NCBI RefSeq assembly: GCF_002531825.1
Contig: NZ_NWSX01000043.1
Coordinates: 1 to 49,559, forward strand
Origin: Rhizobium sp. J15
GTDB lineage: Bacteria > Pseudomonadota > Alphaproteobacteria > Rhizobiales > Rhizobiaceae
Length of the DNA: 49,559 bases
Direction of reading: 5' to 3'
Positions 26,217-33,442 of this stretch are shown one piece after another. Position 1 is the first letter of the stretch; each line of letters opens with the position of its first letter. A program made the position numbers and the translations under genes. Under the pieces are notes generated by a model. The model ran no database searches and was not told the origin of the DNA. It was given only the letters and a program-made list of their open reading frames with translations.

Positions 26217-26882
26217 ATGTTCGTTATCATTCAGGCACATGAGTATCAGAAATACGCCGCCGTACTCGACCAGTTGTTTCGCCTGCGCAAGAAGATCTTC
26301 GCCGATACGCTCGGCTGGGACGTTCCCGTGATCGGCCCCTACGAACGCGACAGCTACGACTCCCTCTCCCCCGCCTATCTCGTCTGGTGCAACGACAGCC
26401 GCACCCGTCTCTACGGCGGCATGCGCCTGATGCCGACGACCGGCCCGACGCTTCTCTACGACGTCTTCCGCGAGACGTTCCCGGCCGCTGCCGAGCTCGT
26501 CGCCCCCGGCATCTGGGAAGGCACCCGCATGTGCATCGACGAGGAAGCGATCGCTAAAGACTTCCCGCAGATCGATGCCGGCCGCGCCTTCTCCATGCTG
26601 CTGCTTGCGCTGTGCGAATGCGCGCTGGAGCACGGCATCCATACGATGATTTCCAATTACGAACCCCACCTCAAGCGCGTCTACAAGCGCGCCGGGGCCG
26701 AAGTGGAAGAACTCGGCCGCGCCGACGGATACGGCAAGTATCCCGTCTGCTGCGGCGCCTTCGAAGTGTCGGACCGCGTGCTGCGCAAGATGCGCGCCGC
26801 CCTCGGCCTGACCCTACCCCTTTATGTCAGGCACGTGCCGGTTCGCTCGGTCGTGACCCAATTCCTGGAGATGGCAGCATGA
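26217..26882 (+). CDS. cinI: Acyl-homoserine-lactone synthase CinI
   Basis: This 221-residue LuxI-family enzyme makes an AHL signal from SAM and acyl-ACP. Family residues are visible: RKKIFADTLGW (Arg, Phe, Trp), the acidic pair in YERDSYDS, the arginine in GGMRLMPT, and WEGTRMCID in place of the ExxR motif. In R. leguminosarum CinI makes 3-hydroxy-7-cis-tetradecenoyl-HSL and heads the quorum cascade; that product is known for the family, not visible here. The ATG at 26217 follows GAGGGC. It overlaps cinS by 4 bp. Confidence 0.95.
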   Translation: MFVIIQAHEYQKYAAVLDQLFRLRKKIFADTLGWDVPVIGPYERDSYDSLSPAYLVWCNDSRTRLYGGMRLMPTTGPTLLYDVFRETFPAAAELVAPGIWEGTRMCIDEEAIAKDFPQIDAGRAFSMLLLALCECALEHGIHTMISNYEPHLKRVYKRAGAEVEELGRADGYGKYPVCCGAFEVSDRVLRKMRAALGLTLPLYVRHVPVRSVVTQFLEMAA

Positions 26883-27097
26883 ACCGCCTCGTTGAAACCG
26901 CAACCCAGAAAGATCTCGGCGCGCTGGAGCGCCACGTTCTCGCCTCCCGAGACATAGCCACCCAGATGGGGGATTCCTTCCTCTCCTATCTCCTCTCGAT
27001 GGCGCTGTTCACCATCTACGAGAAGAAGGCCCGCTACGAAAATGAGGCGCTGAAGAGCGGCTCGGCTGAAGACGCGGTCCTCCCCCGCCGCGCCTGA
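26879..27097 (+). CDS. cinS: Small quorum-sensing effector CinS
   Basis: This 72-residue protein starts inside the cinI stop (ATGA) and is translationally coupled to it. The mid-part (DSFLSYLLSMALFTIYEKKARYENEAL) is helical and amphipathic. From published work on R. leguminosarum, CinS relieves repression by the regulator PraR and so links cinI expression to the rai and rhi systems; nothing in the sequence alone would show that. Identification rests on position, size and remembered similarity. Confidence 0.88.
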   Translation: MNRLVETATQKDLGALERHVLASRDIATQMGDSFLSYLLSMALFTIYEKKARYENEALKSGSAEDAVLPRRA

Positions 27098-27173
27098 AGA
27101 CGAGCACGCCTCCCGGCCGCCCCGCGCGCAGCCCCGAAACCCGCAACAGGTTTTGAAGGGCTGCGCGCCGCGG

Positions 27174-27542
27174 TCAGCTCATCAGGGAATCGATCGTCGT
27201 GATCAGCGTATCGTGCATGTAGGGCTTCGGCAGGAAGGCCGTGTTGGCGGGCAGCGCCATCGGATCGAGCCGCACCATGCCGGAGGTGATGATGATGCCG
27301 ATGTTCGGCCGCATCGCCCTCACCCGCTTGGCAAGCTGGATGCCGTCCATCGAGCCGGCCATGTTGACGTCGGTGAAGAGAATATCGACATCCTGCCGCC
27401 CCTTCAGCACCACCAGCGCCTCATCGGCATTCGCCGCTTCCAGCGCCACATGGCCGACATCCTCCAGCACATCGAGGATATTGAACCGGATAATCGGCTC
27501 ATCCTCCACGATGAGCACCACGGCACTGTTCGAAGCCACCAT
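27174..27542 (-). CDS. Single-domain response regulator (receiver only)
   Basis: This 122-residue CheY-type receiver has the acidic pair in VLIVEDEP, the phosphoacceptor aspartate in ILFTDVNMAG, the threonine/serine in IIITSGM, and the lysine in FLPKPY. No output domain is attached. The ATG at 27542 is chosen because AGAGGG lies before it; an ATG six codons earlier is possible. It is probably a phosphotransfer or anti-activator element, and rhizobia encode several such receivers. The partner kinase is not in the window. Confidence 0.9.
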   Translation of the reverse strand: MVASNSAVVLIVEDEPIIRFNILDVLEDVGHVALEAANADEALVVLKGRQDVDILFTDVNMAGSMDGIQLAKRVRAMRPNIGIIITSGMVRLDPMALPANTAFLPKPYMHDTLITTIDSLMS

Positions 27543-27737
27543 CGCGATCGCCCTCTTCATCGACTACGATCAATAATTGTCGCCCGCGCGACAAGGTTCC
27601 AGTGCCCTGCACACGAAATATGCATCGTCCACAGATGCTTGCGCTCTCCGCTTGTGGCTCCCTGCAATTTGCGTTAGAGCGGAACCCGTGCCGCGGGAAC
27701 CATTGCCCCGGCATCCCGCGTCCTCCATCGGCGCCAA

Positions 27738-27813
27738 GGGCCTGTAGCTCAATGGTTAGAGCCGGCGGCTCATAACCGCTTGGTTGGGGGTTCGAGTCCC
27801 TCCGGGCCCACCA
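27738..27813 (+). tRNA. tRNA-Ile2, anticodon CAU (lysidine type)
   Basis: This is a complete 76-base cloverleaf: acceptor GGGCCTG/CGGGCCC, D-arm GCTC/GAGC, anticodon loop CTCATAA within GGCGG/CCGCT, a T-arm with GGTTCGAGTCC, and encoded CCA. The anticodon stem-loop and the following TTGGT match the bacterial lysidine-modified isoleucine tRNA (E. coli ileX type) better than elongator tRNA-Met. Initiator Met is excluded because the GGG/CCC anticodon-stem signature is absent. It marks the left edge of a small accessory patch. Confidence 0.85.
27799..27813. repeat. Candidate att core, left copy (tRNA 3' end)
   Basis: CCTCCGGGCCCACCA, the tRNA 3' end, recurs with one base missing as CCTCCGGCCCACCA at 29755-29768. 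A direct near-repeat of a tRNA 3' end is the usual mark of site-specific integration. Confidence 0.5.
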
Positions 27814-28199
27814 ACCGCACTTCTGCGAAATAAATATTCAACAAAATTAATAACTTATCCTGCGATAAAATGCCTAAAGAGGCATTTTGGGGGGTCTGAG
27901 GGTCAAATACCCCACGTTTTCGGGTCAGGATACCGCCAAGGGTGTCGAGGCAAGTATAGTTTCGGTCGGCTCATCAGGGTTGCTCGGAGCGATTATACAA
28001 ATCGGATCATACACTTCGGCGGGAAGTCGAACTCGCCGGATCGCCGAGTAGAAGCTAGGTAATTTTTCCTCACGGTTGCGGGTTCGTGTCCGAAACGTTG
28101 CAGGTTCGAGTCCTTCATCATTCAACTAACTGTTGACTGCTCGACAATCGGCGCCATCACCGCAGGAATATATTCCTAGATTTGTGAGAGGGATCTACA
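27814..28199. other. Gene-free stretch after tRNA with palindrome and tRNA-arm-like fragments
   Basis: This stretch has no supported gene. An 8-bp perfect hairpin (AAAATGCC/GGCATTTT, 27867-27888) may end the tRNA transcript. At 28078-28115 two T-arm-like strings occur (GCGGGTTCGTGTCCG and GCAGGTTCGAGTCCTTC), suggesting degraded tRNA-derived sequence. Base composition is visibly more A/T-rich than the flanking chromosome. Confidence 0.5.
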
Positions 28200-28361
28200 A
28201 TGACGAAGCGCTCCTCAGGTATGCCAAACGAACAATCGCAAAGTGTGATGGAAGAACGAAAGCGAGAGGCCGAGCGACTTATGGATGCTCATGACGCTGG
28301 AAACGGTGACGTTGAATGTACCGCTGAAATAAATCATGGTTGTTCGCTGAATCGGGGGTGA
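28200..28361 (+). CDS. Small hypothetical protein in the tRNA island
   Basis: This 53-residue charged protein (MTKRSSGMPNEQSQSVMEER...) has a helical acidic-basic centre (RKREAERLMDAHDAGNGD). GAGAGGG precedes the ATG by 8 bases. The family is not recognised. It ends 28 bp before the DUF4145 gene on the same strand and could be the first gene of that small operon. Confidence 0.4.
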   Translation: MTKRSSGMPNEQSQSVMEERKREAERLMDAHDAGNGDVECTAEINHGCSLNRG

Positions 28362-28389
28362 ATGAATCCCCGCTTGCGGGGACATTGCG

Positions 28390-29040
28390 ATGAGTTGGTG
28401 GGACCTTGGCGAAGGATCAGGATACCGGAGTTATGACGGTGATCTGCCGCTTCAGGAGGTAACCTGTGGCTTCTGCGGAGAAGTTGGTCGGTTCGGGTTT
28501 GAAAGTCGGGTAGCAAAGAAAAGGCCGGATAAATCCAAAGAATTGCACTACGATGTTCTAGTCTGTCAGCAGTGCGGCAACCTGACCTCCGTTTTTTGGG
28601 GCATCGGTAATTCCGGCCTTGTTGGGCTACATCAAGTCCCGTGGCCGCGAAACACAACAAGGTGGCCTAAACACTGGCCCGATGATGTTGGGCGATACTG
28701 GCTGCAAGCGATGCGAAGCGTTGAGGCGTCCAACTATGATGCTGCCGCACTGATGGCCCGAAGCGCAGTGCAATTGGTGCTTCGCTATCAGGATGCCGAA
28801 GGCGACAGTCTGTTCAAAGAGATCAAAGACCTTGGTGGCAAGGGCATACTACCACCCATCATGGTGGAGTGGGCGCACGAGGTGAGGGAGATTGGAAACA
28901 GCAACGCGCATCCGACGCCAGGTGCGTCCGGGACTTTAGCTGCCGACGCTTTAGCGGTAGTCGAGTATCTAAGTATGCTGCTGAAAATAGTGTACGACCT
29001 CCCTCACCAGATAGCCGAGCATCGAGGTCGAAAGGCGTGA
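28390..29040 (+). CDS. DUF4145 (HEPN-like) protein with N-terminal zinc ribbon
   Basis: This is a 216-residue protein. The N-terminal part has two CxxC pairs (C26/C29 in CGFCG and C59/C62 in CQQCG), a probable zinc ribbon. The C-terminal part (about 105-200) is the helical DUF4145 domain, with RYWLQAMRSVEASNYDAAALM and the late motif VREIGNSNAHP, equivalent to the family R...GN..H. DUF4145 proteins are HEPN-like and are often found with restriction or other defence genes; some HEPN proteins are RNases. The stop overlaps the next gene by 4 bp. Codon use is less GC-biased than the flanks, which fits acquisition. Confidence 0.75.
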   Translation: MSWWDLGEGSGYRSYDGDLPLQEVTCGFCGEVGRFGFESRVAKKRPDKSKELHYDVLVCQQCGNLTSVFWGIGNSGLVGLHQVPWPRNTTRWPKHWPDDVGRYWLQAMRSVEASNYDAAALMARSAVQLVLRYQDAEGDSLFKEIKDLGGKGILPPIMVEWAHEVREIGNSNAHPTPGASGTLAADALAVVEYLSMLLKIVYDLPHQIAEHRGRKA

Positions 29041-29657
29041 TCGCAGAAAGCGCGCCTTGGAAAGATCAACTGTTGAAGGACGCCGATCTGATTGAGAGGT
29101 GGGCCGCGAAAGCGCGGGCAACAGAGCGTGGCTCAATCCTGATCGAGCGGAAGGTTTTCGTCTCGGCCTTCGCGATGCGCAAACTCATCGAGTGCGAGAA
29201 GGTCTCAAGCGATGTCGATGGGCGCAGCGTCCGCGCCGAGAGGTTCGACCTGCTGCCCGGTCAAACGCTGGACTGGTGGAAGCGTCACTCGTTCTGGGAA
29301 GCGTTCGACGTGAAGGCTCCTTCGACCTGCTCACTAGGGGTCGGTGATCTGCTCGACATCATCGTCCACAGTAAGGTCTTCTCCGAGTGCGTCTACGCCG
29401 AGGACGATCTTCGGGTGAACGGCTTCTTCGTCACGTCCGATCGTAAGGACAAACACCTTTGGCTTGTCCCACTCACCGCCTACACTGACCTGATGCGGCG
29501 CATCGGCAACGACTACCCCGACTTCAGGATCGTGTTCGATGATGAAGGCAAGCACTTCTCCTGGCGAGGGCATGGGGAGCCGCCTGTTCATATCGCCAAA
29601 AAGATGGAATCTATGGCGTCTGGCAGAATCAAACCTAAGCCCAAGGAGGGCGCATAA
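29037..29657 (+). CDS. Unrecognised partner of the DUF4145 protein
   Basis: This 206-residue soluble protein starts at a GTG that overlaps the DUF4145 stop by 4 bp (GTGA), with GAGG upstream. The frame also runs upstream, but there it only shadows the DUF4145 gene. Notable parts are an N-terminal charged helix (WKDQLLKDADLIERWAAKA), SILIERKVFVSAFAMRKLIE, GVGDLLDIIVHSKVF, and a lysine/proline-rich tail (RIKPKPKEGA). I recognise no domain. Coupling implies a stoichiometric partner, for example an antitoxin, scaffold or second effector. Confidence 0.6.
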   Translation: MIAESAPWKDQLLKDADLIERWAAKARATERGSILIERKVFVSAFAMRKLIECEKVSSDVDGRSVRAERFDLLPGQTLDWWKRHSFWEAFDVKAPSTCSLGVGDLLDIIVHSKVFSECVYAEDDLRVNGFFVTSDRKDKHLWLVPLTAYTDLMRRIGNDYPDFRIVFDDEGKHFSWRGHGEPPVHIAKKMESMASGRIKPKPKEGA

Positions 29658-29754
29658 ATTAACCCATTTCGGGTTCACCAAATATGGGGTACCCCTGGCG
29701 GCATCGAGTGCGATCAGAGGCTAAAAGATCAATTATTTCAACGCCTCGCGGTTG

Positions 29755-29768
29755 CCTCCGGCCCACCA
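29755..29768. repeat. Candidate att core, right copy
   Basis: CCTCCGGCCCACCA is a near copy (one base deleted) of the tRNA-Ile 3' end 1.95 kb upstream, in the same orientation. It is preceded by AT-rich sequence. No integrase is present between the two copies, so if real this is a decayed or trans-mobilised element. Confidence 0.45.
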
Positions 29769-29853
29769 TCATCCGTTTATGCAGGCGTCATATCGTTGCC
29801 GTTCCAGATGTGAGAGACAAAGGCGGCGTGGACAAATTGGCAGAGTGCTTGAG

Positions 29854-30213
29854 CTAAAATTCTTCTTCGTTTGCTGTCAGTCGAGCCAGCACATCTGTTG
29901 GGAGCAAATCGTATCCTGTCGCCCTCTTGCCCGACCAGTTGAGCCCGCAATAAAGCCCATCAGTTATCAGGCCCGGCAACCACCGTTTGATGAATTCCGA
30001 CAACGCAATGGGCACTGGCTTGAAGTCGCGGTACGCCGGGACACTCTGGATTACCGAACTTGCCCTTTTTTCCGACGACCAAAAGGGCATTGCCGTTTCA
30101 CCGGACGCGTTTGTCGACGTAGGGAAACCATCCTTGTCTTTGATGCCCCAGACCTGTGCGCCATCCAGCACCTCGGAGACAAAGGCGTCGGCGTTGATAG
30201 AAGAAATGCTCAT
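29854..30213 (-). CDS. DUF2750 domain protein
   Basis: This 119-residue protein spans a DUF2750 domain. Typical pieces are VWGIKDKDGFPTS near residue 21, ETAMPFWSSEKRAS near 40, and ISL-like PIALSEFIKRWLPGL near 68. No signal peptide is seen. The family is of unknown function and frequently sits in accessory or immunity-like gene neighbourhoods. It lies just outside the right att-like repeat, on the strand opposite to the DUF4145 pair. Confidence 0.75.
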   Translation of the reverse strand: MSISSINADAFVSEVLDGAQVWGIKDKDGFPTSTNASGETAMPFWSSEKRASSVIQSVPAYRDFKPVPIALSEFIKRWLPGLITDGLYCGLNWSGKRATGYDLLPTDVLARLTANEEEF

Positions 30214-30294
30214 TCTTCAGGATGAACAGCAAACACAGATTTTCGCAAGAGAGGGAACTCGAATAGCAACATGTCGGCCGGCACAGCAGCCGTG

Positions 30295-30319
30295 GGAACG
30301 AATCGCCAAGTGACTCGTT
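30295..30319 (+). promoter_or_regulatory. EcfG-type stress promoter of the DUF982 gene
   Basis: GGAAC (30295-30299), exactly 16 bases, then CGTT (30316-30319): a full match to the EcfG consensus. The expected start lies about 25 bases before the DUF982 ATG at 30350. Confidence 0.75.
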
Positions 30320-30349
30320 GAGTCGCTGGTCCGTGGGAGGGACCACGCC

Positions 30350-30587
30350 ATGAGCACACGACGTTTCAAGGCGGTGACAATCACGATCAATGGAAAAAAG
30401 AAAAACCTTGAGGACGGTCTTGCAGGCCGGAAATGCCTTGCTCAACGACTGGCCCGAGCAAACGCCGGCGGCCAAGGCCGCTGAGATGATTGTGCTTGAT
30501 GTGTTCGCCGATATCGCAGAGCCGGAGGAGGTCCGTCGCGCACTTATAGCTGCAGCCAGAGCCAGCGATATAAAGTGCAGTTCGTGA
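30350..30587 (+). pseudogene. DUF982 family gene with a frameshift in an A-run
   Basis: The ATG at 30350 follows GGGAGG and opens a frame reading MSTRRFKAVTITINGKKK. The DUF982 pattern (TLRTVLQAGNALLNDWPEQ, then A...A....DI.EPEEVRRALIAAARASDI) continues in the +1 frame to the stop at 30587. The break falls in GGAAAAAAGAAAAACC (30392-30407). Removing one A restores a continuous protein of about 78 residues. It may be a recent pseudogene, a sequencing error in the homopolymer, or a slippage site. The shorter in-frame ORF from 30390 (65 residues) is the alternative reading. An intact EcfG promoter precedes it. Confidence 0.65.
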
Positions 30588-30631
30588 CGGATGAGAGGAC
30601 GCGCTCCTGGCGCCACAGGTGCCGTAAAACG

Positions 30632-30662
30632 CAGAAGCCCCGCTGTCTTGGCGGGGCCTTCT
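30632..30662. terminator. Bidirectional terminator between DUF982 and porin genes
   Basis: AGAAGCCCCG-CTGTCTTGG-CGGGGCCTTCT forms a GC-rich stem with one bulge, between the convergent DUF982 and outer-membrane protein genes. Confidence 0.75.
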
Positions 30663-30686
30663 CACTATTGATCTGACAAAAAGCCC

Positions 30687-31310
30687 TTAGAACTTTACGC
30701 CGATCCCGAACTTGACTTCGTGCTGATCGAGATCGACATCCACACCGAGAACGTCCTTCTCGCCGAAGTCGTTGAACCGATACTCGCCGCGGGCGAAGAT
30801 GTTGTTGGTGATGGCAAAGTCGACGCCGGCCCCGACGGTGTAACCGTTGAAAGTCTCCGTCTCTTTATCCAATCCCGGCAGATCGACGTAGCCGCGCGTG
30901 GCGGTCCAGCCGGCGGCGCCGTAGATCAGTGCTTTGTCGAAGGCGTAGCCGACACGGCCGCGAACAGCGCCGGCCCAATCGGTCCCAACGTCCGCTCCCA
31001 GCGTTTCCTCTTCATTCCAGTTGTGTTCGAGGTTGCCTTCGATGCCGACTACAATGTTGTCGAACTGGAAGTTATAACCTGCAAATCCGCCGAAGACGCC
31101 GCCGTTGAAGTCCTCGGAAGCGCTGGCCCCACCGGCGCTGAAGTCACCGTTGAGCCATGCCGCACCGCCATCGATACCGAAGTACGGACCCGACCAGGTG
31201 AAAACAGGCGCAGCCGCAACCGGGGCGGCCGGGATGTCTTGAACAGCATCGGCGGCAAATGCGGTGGTTCCGAGAAGTGCGAGCAAAGTAGTCGCGATAG
31301 TCAGTTTCAT
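30687..31310 (-). CDS. Outer-membrane beta-barrel protein (Omp25/31, RopB-like)
   Basis: This 207-residue protein has a Sec signal peptide (residues 1-19, LLALLGTTAFAA) followed by an alanine/proline linker (DIPAAPVAAAPVF), the family start WSGPYFGIDGGAAWLNG, alternating beta-strand pattern to the end, and a C-terminal aromatic (VKFGIGVKF), as needed for outer-membrane insertion. It is a member of the Omp25/31 group that maintains the envelope in Rhizobiales. Paralogues are common in these genomes. It is monocistronic. Confidence 0.88.
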   Translation of the reverse strand: MKLTIATTLLALLGTTAFAADAVQDIPAAPVAAAPVFTWSGPYFGIDGGAAWLNGDFSAGGASASEDFNGGVFGGFAGYNFQFDNIVVGIEGNLEHNWNEEETLGADVGTDWAGAVRGRVGYAFDKALIYGAAGWTATRGYVDLPGLDKETETFNGYTVGAGVDFAITNNIFARGEYRFNDFGEKDVLGVDVDLDQHEVKFGIGVKF

Positions 31311-31459
31311 CTTCTGTACCCATGATTACAACGCAACCAGAAGATACCGCGCCACTCAACAGAAAGCTGTATCTACAGCGGCACACACGCACAATGGTGC
31401 GGTAACGGACAAAGCTGTTCCGTTTGACAAGCGACGATTTTCGCAAGGGCATCACGTCT

Positions 31460-31651
31460 CTAATAGCTGCAAGACCGCCCATCGCTCGGTCTGAACCCAC
31501 CGCCGCAAGCTGGATTGAGCGGCTGACGCTCGTAATAACCGCCGCCGATCGACGACGTGTAATCGAGGTTTCCTGATGACGTGCAGGCCGAAGTGATCGT
31601 GGCAAGGCTGATCAGCGTTCCGGTCGCGACAAGTGCGAAAAATCGGTTCAT
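31460..31651 (-). CDS. Small secreted or lipid-anchored protein
   Basis: This 63-residue precursor has a hydrophobic signal (FFALVATGTLISLATITSAC); the cysteine at residue 23 could be lipidated, though the residue at -3 is threonine rather than the preferred leucine. The mature part is about 40 residues, rich in glycine and tyrosine (SSIGGGYYERQPLNPACGGG). GGAGAAG precedes the ATG at 31651. It is a rhizobial-type small protein of unknown role. Confidence 0.6.
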   Translation of the reverse strand: MNRFFALVATGTLISLATITSACTSSGNLDYTSSIGGGYYERQPLNPACGGGFRPSDGRSCSY

Positions 31652-31884
31652 CTGAGCTTCTCCTTCGGAGGGCATGGCTTGAGCCCGAGCTACGCAGTCT
31701 ACCACGCCGAGGCGATTGCCGGGCGAGGTTTCATCGCGGCGGGCGGCTCCCGACGCGCCTTCTAACGTCAATGTGATCGTCATGCACGCCTGTGCATAGC
31801 AGTCATGCCAAATTGCCCATTGCGAAGGCAGCCTGGGCAAAATATATGCCGCCGGCTAACAAAAAAAAGAATGAGTGAATTGCC

Positions 31885-32031
31885 ATGAGTGCCATACATA
31901 AACTTTTCAACCGCAATCTCCTGAGCCGGTTCGTATCCGGTCTCGGTGCGGTTCCCCAGCGCATTCGCGAAGCACGCGAAGAGCGCAAGCCCGCCATCCA
32001 TCCCTCCTTCATGGATGATTTCGGCGCTTGA
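31885..32031 (+). CDS. Possible 48-residue small protein
   Basis: This 48-codon frame with rhizobial codon use encodes a basic N-terminal part (HKLFNRNLLSRFVSGLG) and a charged helix (RIREAREERKP). Its ATG lies inside a five-codon upstream frame ending ATGCC-ATGA, so coupled reinitiation is possible. No strong ribosome site is seen. A 10-bp hairpin follows at 32058-32080. The family is not recognised. Confidence 0.4.
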   Translation: MSAIHKLFNRNLLSRFVSGLGAVPQRIREAREERKPAIHPSFMDDFGA

Positions 32032-32391
32032 ATTCAAGCACCGCGTCCGCTAGCCACAGGGCAAGGCATGGCCTTGCCCTGGCTGGCGTGCATCTTCAGT
32101 TCACGACCGGTGACGCCGGTTCGGGCTGACCGGCCTTGGTCGCCCCTGTTTCTTAACCCATCTTCTTTGCTATCGGTTTTGCCGGATTTAGGAAGCGGCG
32201 GGGCATGTTTGCTTGCCGTGGCACCGGCGTGCCGTGTGGCACCCCTCTGTCTTCTTGTCCAGCCGGACGGCAGCGCCGAACACCCCAACATTTTTCTCTT
32301 CCCGCACCCCGCCCATCCCATTCCGCCGCAATAGCTTCACAATCAACCGACAGAAAGTTCATCCGGGAAACGACAACTAGGGAATGAAAAC
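32032..32391. other. Gene-free stretch upstream of the SIMPL gene
   Basis: The only clear structure is a perfect 10-bp hairpin with 3-nt loop (AGGGCAAGGC-ATG-GCCTTGCCCT, 32058-32080), not followed by a T-run. It may end the small upstream ORF or be a REP-type unit. Nothing else is supported up to 32391. Confidence 0.5.
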
Positions 32392-33132
32392 ATGGCGCCG
32401 ATTCTTTCCAAGACTCTTGTAATGACTGCTCTTCTGGCCCTGCCGCTCGCCAGCGCGGCCCCCGCATTCGCGCAGGAGGCAAAGCCGCGCGAGCCGGTGA
32501 TTTCGGTGACGGGCAATGGCGAATCGGCGCTCGCTCCCGATATGGCCGTCGTCAATCTTGCCGTCGTCAAGCAGGCCAAGACCGCCCGCGAAGCGCTCGA
32601 CGAGAACAACAAGGCGATGAACGACGTGCTCAAGGCGCTGAAGGACGGCGGTATCGCCGAGCGCGACCTGCAGACTTCGGGCTTTTCCATCCAGCCGCAA
32701 TATAACTATCCGCAGCCGGTCGACGGCCAGCCGCAGCAGCCGCAGCTGATCGGCTACCAGACCATCAATTCGGTGACCGTCAGGCTGCGCGATCTCGCCA
32801 AGCTCGGCCAGGTGATCGATCAGTCCGTCAGCCTCGGCATCAACCAGGGCGGCGACATCCAGTTCACCAACGACAAGCCGGAAACCGCCCTCGAAGACGC
32901 GCGCAAGAATGCCGTCGCCGATGCGGTGAAAAAGGCGAAGACGCTGAGCGAAGCCGCCGGCGTCAAGCTCGGCCGCATTCTCGAGATCAACGAGGTCGAA
33001 CCGCGTCCGCTGCCGCAGCCGGTCTATCGCGCCACGATGATGAAGGAAGCTTCGGATGCCGCCGTTCCCGTCCAGGGCGGCGAGAACAACTATAATGTCA
33101 GCGTCACCGTGACCTTTGCCATCGAGCAGTAA
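32392..33132 (+). CDS. SIMPL (DUF541) periplasmic protein, BP26/Omp28-like
   Basis: This 246-residue exported protein has a signal peptide (residues 1-24, ending SAAPAFAQ) followed by one SIMPL domain with ISVTGNGESALAPDMAVVNL at the start, YQTINSVTVRLRDLAKLG in the middle and ARKNAVADAVKKAKTLSEAAG later. It is the rhizobial counterpart of the Brucella 26-kDa periplasmic antigen BP26, which forms channel-like oligomers. Role in rhizobia is unknown. The gene seems monocistronic. Confidence 0.9.
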   Translation: MAPILSKTLVMTALLALPLASAAPAFAQEAKPREPVISVTGNGESALAPDMAVVNLAVVKQAKTAREALDENNKAMNDVLKALKDGGIAERDLQTSGFSIQPQYNYPQPVDGQPQQPQLIGYQTINSVTVRLRDLAKLGQVIDQSVSLGINQGGDIQFTNDKPETALEDARKNAVADAVKKAKTLSEAAGVKLGRILEINEVEPRPLPQPVYRATMMKEASDAAVPVQGGENNYNVSVTVTFAIEQ

Positions 33133-33159
33133 AAATGCAAGCGCCGGGCGGTGGCTAAA

Positions 33160-33332
33160 GCCCCTCCCCAACCCCTCCCCACAAGGGGGAGGGGCTAACA
33201 TGCTGCACCGCTTCACATGACCTCGACCGCCGCAATCGCTGAGCGGCGGCAGCTAAAAAGACTTTCTTTTTGGTCGCTGCAGGCAACCGCGACTTAGCCC
33301 CTCCCCCTTGTGGAGAGGGGTTGGGGAGGGGT
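33160..33332. repeat. Long inverted repeat (39-bp arms) downstream of the SIMPL gene
   Basis: Arms at 33160-33198 and 33294-33332 are inverted copies with one clear mismatch. Each contains CCCTCCCC and a CTTGTGG-type loop and is itself a partial hairpin. They enclose 95 bp that hold AAAAAGA-CTT-TCTTTTT inside GCAGC/GCTGC. A third copy of the arm is at 19271-19303. The whole 33133-33442 gap has no gene. Confidence 0.7.
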
Positions 33333-33350
33333 CTGCCGAGCAAAAAGCCC

Positions 33351-33400
33351 CAAAAAAAGAAACCGCCCTTGCCGATCCGGAAAGACTGGCAAAGGCGGTT
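33351..33400 (-). terminator. Terminator of the secreted FANVRGCP protein gene
   Basis: On the minus strand AACCGCC-TTTGCC and GGCAA-GGGCGGTT form a stem directly followed by TTTCTTTTTTT, 43 bp past the stop at 33443. Confidence 0.8.
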
Positions 33401-33442
33401 CTGGCCGCCGCATCGGGGAGACGAGGCGGTATTTCTATGAAA

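Noticed and set aside
27738..27813. Reading the CAU tRNA as initiator or elongator tRNA-Met
   Set aside because: The anticodon stem-loop and the variable region match the lysidine-type tRNA-Ile2 (ileX-like) better. A model-based tRNA call would settle it.
27925..28125. Minus-strand frame beginning MNDEGLEPATFRT
   Set aside because: This peptide is the usual antisense translation of tRNA T-arm sequence, not a gene.
31780..32037. Minus-strand 85-codon frame antisense to the 48-residue ORF
   Set aside because: It has no ribosome site and unlikely composition; the plus frame has more host-like codons, though both are weak.
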